From Cyanobacteria bacterium UBA1221 (GTDB taxonomy: Bacteria > Cyanobacteriota > Vampirovibrionia > Gastranaerophilales > Gastranaerophilaceae), in NCBI GenBank assembly GCA_002309425.1, contig DBXD01000016.1:7803-29116 (forward strand): a stretch of DNA of 21,314 nt. The letters are read 5' to 3'. Made by a program: the position numbers and the translations under genes. This document shows positions 15,277-21,314 of this stretch, piece by piece (positions within the stretch are counted from its first letter, which is position 1; every line of letters starts with the position of its first letter). Below the pieces are notes generated by a model, which ran no database searches, was not told the origin of the DNA, and saw only the letters and a program-made list of their open reading frames with translations.

Positions 15277-16752
15277 ATGTCAGAAGTAAGAGTCAGAATA
15301 GCTCCGTCCCCAAGCGGTAATTTGCACGTCGGGACTGCAAGAACAGCTTTATTCAACTATTTGTTTGCCAAGAAAAATAACGGCAAATTTGTACTGAGAA
15401 TTGAAGATACTGACGCAGAAAGAACAAGTCAGGAATATATTGATAATATTTTCGACAGTCTGAAGGCTTTGGGACTGAATTGGGATGAAGGTCCCGATGT
15501 AGGCGGTGCATACGGGCCATATACCCAATCGGAAAGATTTGATATTTACCCGAAATATGTCCAACAGCTTTTGGATAGCGGTTTTGCTTATGAATGCTTC
15601 TGTACTCCTGAAGAATTGGAAGCTGAAAAACAGGAAGCCCACGACAATAAAAAACCTTATGTTTATACAAAAAAATGCGAAAATTTAACCGAAGAACAGA
15701 AGGCAAAATTGAGAGCGGAGGGAAGAAAACCTGCTGTCAGATTTAATATAGCAAAAGCGCAAAGAGTTTTCCACGACAGCTCAATTTTATCTTTTAACGA
15801 TATGGTAAAAGGTGAATTGCATGTAGATACGGATTTATTGGGTGATTTTGTTATTATGAAATCAAACGGCGCACCTACATATAATTTTGCGGTTGTAATT
15901 GATGATATGCTGATGAAAATTTCGCATATTATCCGCGGCGAGGACCACATTTCAAACACTTACAAACAAATTCTTATATATGAGGCATTAGGAGCGGAAG
16001 TTCCTCAGTTCGGACATTTGGGAATGATTCTTGCGCCCGACAGAAGTAAATTATCTAAACGTCACGGTGCAACTGCCGTTTCAGAATTTGTTGAAAAAGG
16101 ATACCTGACAGATGCCCTTATTAACTTTGTTGCACTGTTAGGCTGGTCACCGTCTGACGGAGTCGAAATTAAGACTGTTGATGAAATAGCAAAAGATTTC
16201 AGAATTAATGAAATTTCTTCATCAAATTCTATTTTTGAATATGACAAATTAAACTGGATGAACAGCCACTATATCAAAATGCTGGATATAGAAGATTTAA
16301 AAGAAAGACTTAAACCGTATTTAACAAAATACGATTTAACAGAATTAAGTGATGCTCAATACACCAGAATGGTGGAAGTTACGCGTGAACCCCTTACCCT
16401 GTTATCTGATATAACTGATGCGGTTCCTTACTTCTTTGGAGAAGACGTTGAAATTGAGCCGAAAGCACAGGAAGAGATATTGGATACGGAGGTAGCACAG
16501 GATGTTTTGGAAGAGTTTGCAAAACAAGCTCAAGAATGGGAGTTTACGGAAGAAGAACTCCATCACAAATTGGAAGTATTTAGAGGAGAATATAAAGAAA
16601 AAGGAATCAAGCCGAAAGTCACAATGTGGGCAATCCGCGCTGCGGTAACAGGCAGAACCTGCGGAGCCGATATGGCGGCAATCCTTGCAATTCTCGGAAA
16701 AGAAAGGTCTTTGCGAAGAGTGCAAAAATGTATTAAATCCGTAAAGGCATAA
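15277..16752 (+). CDS. gltX: Glutamyl-tRNA synthetase
   Basis: A 491-aa class I aminoacyl-tRNA synthetase that charges tRNA with glutamate. The signature RIAPSPSGNLHVGTARTA contains the HIGH-type motif HVGT (17-20), and RIEDTD follows at 41-46. The KMSKS-type loop is KLSKRHG (258-264). Cys107, Cys109 and Cys134 resemble the zinc-binding insert found in many GluRS enzymes. The helical anticodon-binding domain occupies the C-terminal third, ending with an arginine-rich GKERSLRRVQKCI. Length is standard. AAGAAGG lies about 5 bases before the ATG. Promoter and structured leader precede it; a perfect terminator follows. Whether it also charges tRNA-Gln cannot be told by eye. Confidence 0.97.
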   Translation: MSEVRVRIAPSPSGNLHVGTARTALFNYLFAKKNNGKFVLRIEDTDAERTSQEYIDNIFDSLKALGLNWDEGPDVGGAYGPYTQSERFDIYPKYVQQLLDSGFAYECFCTPEELEAEKQEAHDNKKPYVYTKKCENLTEEQKAKLRAEGRKPAVRFNIAKAQRVFHDSSILSFNDMVKGELHVDTDLLGDFVIMKSNGAPTYNFAVVIDDMLMKISHIIRGEDHISNTYKQILIYEALGAEVPQFGHLGMILAPDRSKLSKRHGATAVSEFVEKGYLTDALINFVALLGWSPSDGVEIKTVDEIAKDFRINEISSSNSIFEYDKLNWMNSHYIKMLDIEDLKERLKPYLTKYDLTELSDAQYTRMVEVTREPLTLLSDITDAVPYFFGEDVEIEPKAQEEILDTEVAQDVLEEFAKQAQEWEFTEEELHHKLEVFRGEYKEKGIKPKVTMWAIRAAVTGRTCGADMAAILAILGKERSLRRVQKCIKSVKA

Positions 16753-16770
16753 ATAAATTACATATTATAT

Positions 16771-16800
16771 AAAAAGCAGAGTCTTAAGACTCTGCTTTTT
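16771..16800. terminator. Bidirectional intrinsic terminator between gltX and the convergent small gene
   Basis: A perfect 30-bp palindrome. The stem AAAAAGCAGAGTC (16771-16783) pairs with GACTCTGCTTTTT (16788-16800) around a TTAA loop. A and T runs on the two sides let it end transcription in both directions: 18 bases after gltX and 30 bases after the small gene at 16831. Confidence 0.93.
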
Positions 16801-16830
16801 ATTTTGTATTACCTGCAAAAAATTTCCTTT

Positions 16831-17127
16831 TTACGCCATTTTCTCAAAATTTACACCTATCTCGTTCATTGTTTTTTCAAAACTGCAATCAAGATAATCC
16901 GGCAAATCTAATTCTACCTGGCATGGAGCAGTTTTGTTTGTCTTATATTCCCCATTTAAAAAATTTTTTGCTTGTTCAACAACCTTTTGTCCATTAATGG
17001 CACCCTTTGTATACACACCCAACAGATAATCCCTGCGAACGTTGGCCTCAGGGCTGCCCATATCCTGATTTAAGTCTAAAGAATACCTGCTTGTAAACGG
17101 CATACTGTTTGAAATTGCTCTAATCAT
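16831..17127 (-). CDS. Small orphan protein, tandem paralog 1 (98 aa, MIRAISN..PFTS tag)
   Basis: Not recognised. A 98-aa protein starting MIRAISNSMPFTSRYSL, with no signal peptide or membrane segment. It is paralogous to the next gene (17274-17567). By hand alignment about 46 of 97 positions are identical, concentrated in the first 17 residues and the last 16 (FEKTMNEIGVNFEKMA). The middle (about 45-75) is diverged. The composition suggests an alpha/beta cytosolic protein. GAAAGGA lies about 11 bases before the ATG. The upstream ~130 bases also match the DNA upstream of the paralog, so the regulatory region was duplicated too. The terminator at 16771-16800 ends it. The function is unknown. 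Confidence 0.75.
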   Translation of the reverse strand: MIRAISNSMPFTSRYSLDLNQDMGSPEANVRRDYLLGVYTKGAINGQKVVEQAKNFLNGEYKTNKTAPCQVELDLPDYLDCSFEKTMNEIGVNFEKMA

Positions 17128-17141
17128 AATCTTTTATTTCC

Positions 17142-17259
17142 TTTCTTCAATATTAACTACACACAATATCCATAAAACAAGTAAATAAAAAATTTTGCCT
17201 ATAAACTAACTGTTTTTAACAATATTTTACATTAGCTTCACGTTTTGGCAGACCAAAGT
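17142..17259 (-). repeat. Duplicated upstream region, copy 1
   Basis: Two blocks upstream of paralog 1 match DNA upstream of paralog 2. Block A is 17142-17198 versus 17582-17637, about 8 differences in 57. Block B is 17242-17259 versus 17666-17683, 1 difference in 18, with core TTTTGGCAGAC(C/T)AAAG. Spacing between blocks differs (43 versus 28 bases). Block A holds the ribosome binding site and probably the promoter. Block B can fold as TTTGG-CAGA-CCAAA, or as the longer imperfect hairpin GGCAGAC-CAAA-GTCTACC (to 17263). Confidence 0.65.
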
Positions 17260-17273
17260 CTACCTTCAACTTT

Positions 17274-17567
17274 TTATGCAATTTTATTAAAATTTACACC
17301 CAATTTATTCATTTGTTTTTCAAAATCAGCATCATCCTCGTTAGGCAAAATTATTTTTATCATAAAAGGGGCTTGCGGGTCTGATGCATATTTTTCTTTG
17401 AAAAAATTTTCGGCTTTTCTATACAATTCCGGTGCATTTTCTGCTTTCTTAAACGTATGAACTAATGCAAAATCTCTTTGCATATCAGCCTCCGGATCCA
17501 ATTTTTGATTCATATTTAATGAGTACGTGCTTGTAAACGGCATATTGTTTGAAATTGCTCTAATCAT
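17274..17567 (-). CDS. Small orphan protein, tandem paralog 2 (97 aa, MIRAISN..PFTS tag)
   Basis: Not recognised. A 97-aa protein starting MIRAISNNMPFTSTYSL and ending FEKQMNKLGVNFNKIA, paralogous to 16831-17127. The first 47 coding bases of the two genes differ at only 3 positions, although the middle halves have few identities. It is Lys/Glu-rich in the centre (KKAENAPELYRKAENFFKEK), probably helical, with no signal peptide. AGAAAGAAG lies about 7 bases before the ATG. Its own upstream region carries the same blocks as copy 1, so each gene probably has its own promoter. No terminator is seen between the two genes. Confidence 0.75.
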   Translation of the reverse strand: MIRAISNNMPFTSTYSLNMNQKLDPEADMQRDFALVHTFKKAENAPELYRKAENFFKEKYASDPQAPFMIKIILPNEDDADFEKQMNKLGVNFNKIA

Positions 17568-17581
17568 AATTTTACTTCTTC

Positions 17582-17683
17582 TTTCTTCAAAATTATTTCC
17601 ACACAGTATCTATAAAACATGTAAATAAAATTTTTGCTGACATTTTAATAAAAATTTACATAAATGTTTTGGCAGACTAAAGT
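17582..17683 (-). repeat. Duplicated upstream region, copy 2
   Basis: Counterpart of 17142-17259. Block A is 17582-17637 and block B is 17666-17683. The block B variant reads GGCAGACTAAAG, in which one pair of the plus-strand stem becomes G-U. To its right lies a weak terminator-like hairpin on the plus strand (17686-17710: GGTATGC / GCGCACC, then TTTTT) with no plus-strand gene before it. Confidence 0.6.
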
Positions 17684-17712
17684 AGGGTATGCTCACCGGC
17701 GCACCTTTTTAA

Positions 17713-17869
17713 ATGTCATTACGAGAGAGGCAGAAGCCTGCCGACCGAAGTAATCCGGCTGATTAAAAATAAGTTTTATAAAATCAGGTATCACATAAAA
17801 TTTCTATGATTATGAATAACCAAAACGGCCGGATTGCTGCGCTCACTTACCGTTCGCTCGCAATGACAT
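17713..17869. repeat. 157-bp inverted-repeat element (MITE/REP-like)
   Basis: The left arm 17713-17758 starts ATGTCATTACGAG and ends GTAATCCGG. The right arm, read on the minus strand from 17869, starts ATGTCATTGCGAG and ends GCAATCCGG at 17829. The outer 13 bases match at 12 positions and the inner 9 at 8. The middles of the arms differ: the left carries a small GGCAG-AAGC-CTGCC hairpin, and the right carries GCGAACGGTAAGTGAGCGC. A ~70-bp AT-rich core separates them. No transposase is encoded. The 'CATTGCGAGC...GCAATCCGG' wording resembles dispersed palindromic intergenic repeats seen in several bacterial groups (from memory). Confidence 0.7.
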
Positions 17870-17900
17870 GAAACTGCACAAAGTACCGAAATGAATTTAA

Positions 17901-17948
17901 CGACCTATCAACCTATCGTCTTATCGTCCTGACGTTTTATCAACTTCA
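17901..17948 (+). repeat. Degenerate 8-bp tandem repeat, six units
   Basis: Successive octamers read CGACCTAT, CAACCTAT, CGTCTTAT, CGTCCTGA, CGTTTTAT, CAACTTCA. C at position 1 is constant and the pyrimidine-rich second half recurs. It lies in the non-coding stretch between the inverted-repeat element and the 197-aa orphan gene. The rest of 17568-18043 holds the duplicated upstream region, the inverted-repeat element and AT-rich DNA without a recognisable gene. Confidence 0.55.
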
Positions 17949-18043
17949 AAATGTAAACACTCTGTAATAATACTTAATATACTAGCAAAAAATATATTTA
18001 TGCGTTTTATAATAATATAACAAATTTATATAAGGGATAATTT

Positions 18044-18637
18044 ATGAAAATTAACAGTATTTGCGGTAACTTCCATCCAAAATCAAATATGGTTTCATTT
18101 AAGCAAATTGATTTATCGGAGGAATATAAAAACGACCTGAAAGAAGAAGGTGTTTTGTATGACAATCCTGAAGATGCACCTATACAAACTTGGAATATTC
18201 CTCGCTCTATGAGTAGGGCAGTTAAGGCATTAAGAGATCAAACAATCGATCTCTATGATGATTACTTTATTAAGTTCTTTGGATTAGATAAAGATACTGA
18301 ATGGGGGCGTAAAGTAAAGAAAAAATATGATGAATTTGTAAATGACGTTTTTGGTGAAGAAGAAAAACATAACGTTAATGTTATAATTACCGATGAATAT
18401 AGTTTCTTTAAATATCCGAATGGACAATTATCAGAAACACCTGATATTTTTGTAATGATTCCGTCATTATTTGAAGACCCAATTAAAGTACGCAATGGAG
18501 AAAAGTATTGCCACTGGGCATTACCAAAATATGATGAAATAAGAGAAGCAATAGCAGGGAAACTTGAGGATATACTATTCCCATCTCCATATGACCCGCC
18601 ATACGTAAAACCTGAAAAGAAAACTGATAAAAACTGA
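18044..18637 (+). CDS. Orphan protein, 197 aa, acidic, with N-terminal MKI..I tag
   Basis: Not recognised. It begins MKINSICGNFHPKSNMVSFKQ, a leader of the short 'MKI..I.....F(K)' type, then an acidic mixed alpha/beta body without signal peptide or membrane segments. A helical stretch around residues 50-105 (SRAVKALRDQTIDLYDDYF, then WGRKVKKKYDEF) precedes strands NVNVIITDEYSFF (about 111-123) and PDIFVMIPSL. The last 25 residues are Pro/Lys-rich (PSPYDPPYVKPEKKTDKN) and probably disordered. AAGGGA about 6 bases before the ATG is the ribosome binding site. Upstream DNA is very AT-rich and probably holds the promoter (TATACT at about 17979), but no clear -35 is seen. A terminator follows. No function is proposed. 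Confidence 0.7.
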   Translation: MKINSICGNFHPKSNMVSFKQIDLSEEYKNDLKEEGVLYDNPEDAPIQTWNIPRSMSRAVKALRDQTIDLYDDYFIKFFGLDKDTEWGRKVKKKYDEFVNDVFGEEEKHNVNVIITDEYSFFKYPNGQLSETPDIFVMIPSLFEDPIKVRNGEKYCHWALPKYDEIREAIAGKLEDILFPSPYDPPYVKPEKKTDKN

Positions 18638-18648
18638 TAAATAAAATT

Positions 18649-18675
18649 AAAGGTCGGGTAATACCTGACCTTTTT
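18649..18675. terminator. Intrinsic terminator between the 197-aa orphan and the convergent secreted-protein gene
   Basis: AAAGGTCGGGT (18649-18659) pairs with ACCTGACCTTT (18663-18673), 11 bp with one G-U, 3-nt loop. On the plus strand it runs into TTTTT (18671-18675). It starts 11 bases past the orphan's stop and ends 7 bases from the convergent gene's stop. On the minus strand it is followed by TAATTTTATTT, so it could serve both. Confidence 0.85.
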
Positions 18676-18681
18676 AACTTT

Positions 18682-19101
18682 TTACGACTTTTGAACGGGC
18701 TTAAATTCCGCATCCGTGTTTAAATCAATGTATTTGAAAATATTCAACACAATTCCGGGAGCAAAGTAATAGTTATTGTTTGCAGGAGTAATTCTTAATA
18801 TACTTTTATTTGCACCGTAATAAGCTGATGTCGCCAGGAACTCTCTGCCTGCCGCTCTGAACAAAACATACCCCATCTTTGACTGTAACTCTTTTATCTC
18901 AAATCTGTTTGCTGCGATACTGTCAACCGATAACAAATAAAGTTTATCGACAGGCATATTATATGATTTCGCACATTCACTAAACGCTACGGTTCTTGGA
19001 GTCGTCAGCTGCTGAACCGTCAGTTCTTCAGAAAAACATACATTTCCAAAAAACAATATTACAAAAAATATTCCCAATAAAATTTTCTTTATTCTTTCCA
19101 T
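18682..19101 (-). CDS. Small exported protein, 139 aa, function unknown
   Basis: Not recognised. The signal peptide MERIKKILLGIFFVILFFGN is followed by VCFSEE; cleavage probably falls after CFS. The Cys lacks a proper lipobox, so a lipoprotein is unlikely. The mature part (~115 aa) starts with ELTVQQLTTPRTVAFSECAKSYNMP, a possible helix-turn region. It continues with beta-rich sequence (LYLLSVDSIAANRFEIKEL, MGYVLFRAAGREFLATSAYYG, SILRITPANNNYYFAPGIV), suggesting a small periplasmic or surface domain. The ATG lies inside the end of polA, and the genes overlap by 13 bases in different frames. Translation is therefore probably coupled, although the products are unrelated. Confidence 0.72.
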   Translation of the reverse strand: MERIKKILLGIFFVILFFGNVCFSEELTVQQLTTPRTVAFSECAKSYNMPVDKLYLLSVDSIAANRFEIKELQSKMGYVLFRAAGREFLATSAYYGANKSILRITPANNNYYFAPGIVLNIFKYIDLNTDAEFKPVQKS

Positions 19102-21314
19102 GTTTCACCTGTATTTATATCGATTTTTAACGGAACACTCAACGGCTGATTCAGTTCCATCGCTTCTTTCACCAGTTGCTTTACCAAATCAAGTTCCGAC
19201 TTATAAGTTTCTATTACAATTTCATCGTGTACCTGCAAAATTATTTTGGATTTTACATTATTTTCTTTAAATTTGCGATAGCAATCTATCATAGCATACT
19301 TCATTAAGTCTGCCGCCGTACCCTGTATCGGCTGATTGATTGCGGCACGTTTTGCAAATTCTCTTATCATCATATTAGGACTTTCGAGTTCCTTCAGGTA
19401 CCTTCTGCGCCCGAATACCGTTTCCACATACCCGTTTTTCTCAGCGAGTTCAACTGTAGATACCATATACAATTTTATCCCCGGATAAGTTTCAAAATAC
19501 TTATTTATAAATTCTTCCGCTTCATTATTTGTAATTCCGATTGCTTTTGCAAGTCCATACTTACTCTGACCGTATATAATACCGAAATTTACCGCCTTTG
19601 ATTTGTAACGCATATCTTTTGTAACTTCTTCAATCGGTACTCCAAAAACCTTTGATGCCGTCAGCGTATGAACATCAATATCGTTATTAAAGGCTTCAAT
19701 CAGATGTTTGTCACCTGATATATGAGCAAGCAATCTGAGTTCTATCTGCGAATAATCTGCCGACAGAATCACGCTGTTTTCTCGGTCTTTAGGAACAAAC
19801 GCCGCCCTGATTTTGTTGCCCTCTTCCGTTCTTGCGGGAATATTCTGCAAATTCGGGTTTGATGAAGATAATCTGCCCGTTGTTGTGACCGCCTGATTAA
19901 AAGATGTGTGAATCCTGTTATCTTTAGGACTTATCAATTCAGGCAGCGCATCTGTGTATGTGGATTTTAACTTCGCATACTTTCTGTATTCCAAAATCAG
20001 ACGGGCAATTTCATTTTCTTCGGCTAACTCCTCCAAAACCTCTGCACCTGTAGATTTTTTACGTTTTTTTGTTTTTAAACCGAGTTTGTCAAACAAAACT
20101 TCCCCGACTTGTTTTGGCGAATTTATGTTAAACTCGCAGCCCGCAAGTTCATATATTTCCTTCTCCAGTTTTTTAAGGCTTAAATCCATACTGTCAGAGA
20201 GTTCTTTTAAATAATTCGTATCTATTGATACCCCGTTATGTTCCATATCGGCAAGCACAACAGAAATCGGAAGTTCAATATCACGTAATATTTTCAACTC
20301 TTCTCTGTTTAATTTTTCCGACCAAAAAGCCGTCAATTCAAGAATAGTTGCTGTTTCGTCACAAATGCTGTTTTTGACGTTATCTATATTTGAATTTTCA
20401 AGGGTAAGTTTTAATTTTTTAATATCATCGGGTTCCGCAAACTGGTATATTGAGTGGTTCAGGTTTTCAAACGACTGAATTTCTATATCGTGTTTTCTTG
20501 CAGGATTTTGAATGTAACTTGCAAGTTCAATATCAAAAACTACCCCGTTCAAATTTATATTTGCGCTTCTAAGTACGTTACAGGTATCTTTGTAGTTAAA
20601 GACGGTCTTTTTAATTTCCGGATTTTCAAGTATCGGCTTTAATCCGTTTAAAATAACGTTTTTGTCGAGTTTTACGGCAGAATCGTGTTTTATCGGGATA
20701 TAATACGAAAGAGTTTCTCCGTCACCGTCTTTTTTAACAAAATCGCCGTCTGCGGAATACAAATCACCAAACGCAAACGAAAAGCCTATAATCTCATTCT
20801 CAACCGCATTTGAAAAATTATACTTAACGTTAAGTGCAATGATTTTTTGTTTCGGTAAATTTTCACACAATTCCACAAAATCGGTTGTATCTGTTATTAG
20901 TTTTGAAGTTATATTGAGTGTATCATTTTTGTTTATTTCAGCCTGTACTGTCTGAGAGAACAACCCTAACTGCATCTGAGGCTGAGCCGCCGGAACAGAC
21001 GGAGCAGCCGTCTGCCGGATTACTTCTTCCGCATCAGGATTAAAGGATTTTAGAATAGAATTTATATTCTTGATGAATTTATAAAACTGCATTGATTTTA
21101 AAAATTCGGTCACTTCTGATATATCGGGCATTTCAACTTTTATTTTGTCAAAATCAAATCCCACATCCAAATCCCTGATGATTGTCGCAAGTTCATAACT
21201 CAATTTTGCATCTTCAACACCTGTTTTAATTTTTTCTCTTACGGAATTTCCTTTGATATTGTCGGCATTTCCCAATACACCGTCTAAGTGCCCATATTCA
21301 GCGAGCAGGGCTTG
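19089..21314 (-). CDS. polA: DNA polymerase I (partial; start lies beyond the right edge)
   Basis: 741 codons are visible and the frame stays open through the edge. The first visible residues QALLAEYGHLDGV, then NADNIKGNSVREKI, are the end of the 5'-3' exonuclease domain, so about 200 N-terminal residues are missing. A TTG at 21275 is not the start. A 3'-5' exonuclease-like domain follows. Its first catalytic block, normally DxE, reads ALNVKYN, so proofreading is probably lost; an Asp in FDIELASYI remains. Polymerase motifs are intact: A DYSQIELRLLAHISGD, B RYKSKAVNFGIIYG and C QVHDEIVIE (19209-19235). It acts in Okazaki fragment processing and repair. The last bases overlap the exported-protein gene. 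Confidence 0.96.
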   Translation of the reverse strand, partial: QALLAEYGHLDGVLGNADNIKGNSVREKIKTGVEDAKLSYELATIIRDLDVGFDFDKIKVEMPDISEVTEFLKSMQFYKFIKNINSILKSFNPDAEEVIRQTAAPSVPAAQPQMQLGLFSQTVQAEINKNDTLNITSKLITDTTDFVELCENLPKQKIIALNVKYNFSNAVENEIIGFSFAFGDLYSADGDFVKKDGDGETLSYYIPIKHDSAVKLDKNVILNGLKPILENPEIKKTVFNYKDTCNVLRSANINLNGVVFDIELASYIQNPARKHDIEIQSFENLNHSIYQFAEPDDIKKLKLTLENSNIDNVKNSICDETATILELTAFWSEKLNREELKILRDIELPISVVLADMEHNGVSIDTNYLKELSDSMDLSLKKLEKEIYELAGCEFNINSPKQVGEVLFDKLGLKTKKRKKSTGAEVLEELAEENEIARLILEYRKYAKLKSTYTDALPELISPKDNRIHTSFNQAVTTTGRLSSSNPNLQNIPARTEEGNKIRAAFVPKDRENSVILSADYSQIELRLLAHISGDKHLIEAFNNDIDVHTLTASKVFGVPIEEVTKDMRYKSKAVNFGIIYGQSKYGLAKAIGITNNEAEEFINKYFETYPGIKLYMVSTVELAEKNGYVETVFGRRRYLKELESPNMMIREFAKRAAINQPIQGTAADLMKYAMIDCYRKFKENNVKSKIILQVHDEIVIETYKSELDLVKQLVKEAMELNQPLSVPLKIDINTGETWKE

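Noticed and set aside
17901..17948. Octamer array as a CRISPR remnant
   Set aside because: Units are 8 bases with no spacers between them, and no cas genes are present.
17568..18043. A hidden gene in the 476-bp gap
   Set aside because: No frame of useful length with a start and ribosome binding site; the space is accounted for by the duplicated upstream region, the inverted-repeat element, the octamer array and AT-rich promoter DNA.
21273..21275. TTG at 21275 as the start of polA
   Set aside because: The frame continues to the edge with sequence (QALLAEYGHLDGV) that fits the end of the Pol I 5'-3' exonuclease domain, so the gene is partial.

Overview
The window is AT-rich and gene-dense, with short intergenic gaps and ordinary bacterial housekeeping genes. 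My best guess for the source is an uncultured gut bacterium of the non-photosynthetic cyanobacterial lineage (Melainabacteria/Vampirovibrionia, probably Gastranaerophilales). This is inference. It rests on the AT-rich base composition, small orphan proteins that begin with a short 'M...I.N....F' tag, a secreted protein with 'LE..(I/L)(F/Y)' repeats, and a bacterial PC4-like protein. No rRNA or other taxonomic marker is present, so the assignment is tentative.

Layout, left to right. (1) 1-1022: a capsular-polysaccharide-type glycosyltransferase on the minus strand. (2) 1121-4533: a complete tig-clpP-clpX operon on the minus strand, with a good promoter in front of tig and a strong intrinsic terminator behind clpX. 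(3) 4593-7249: on the plus strand, a DUF374 lysophospholipid-acyltransferase-like protein and the membrane protease FtsH, which has its own promoter. (4) 7260-13113: a minus-strand run of a six-TM membrane protein, a PC4-like ssDNA-binding protein, PriA, a small orphan protein, a nitrilase-family amidase and a PBP4-type D,D-carboxypeptidase. The last two overlap by ATGA. (5) 13210-16752: cysteine synthase (cysK), a secreted repeat protein, a convergent small orphan gene, and glutamyl-tRNA synthetase (gltX) behind a structured leader. (6) 16831-18637: an accessory-looking stretch with a tandem pair of paralogous small proteins and their duplicated upstream DNA, a 157-bp inverted-repeat (MITE/REP-like) element, a degenerate 8-bp repeat, and a 197-aa orphan. 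(7) 18682-21314: a small secreted protein overlapping the end of polA. polA runs off the right edge.

Functional themes. Tig, ClpP, ClpX and FtsH form a proteostasis block. The tig and ftsH promoters carry the same 8-bp palindrome, CTTGCAAG, over their -35 boxes, which could be a shared operator. PriA, the PC4-like protein and DNA polymerase I belong to replication and repair. The 3'-5' exonuclease site of the polymerase looks dead. The most novel material is the 16.8-18.7 kb stretch. There, two small paralogs are nearly identical in DNA across their first 16 codons but diverged in the middle, and other orphans in the window share a loosely similar N-terminal tag. I found no CRISPR array, tRNA, rRNA, transposase gene or phage gene.
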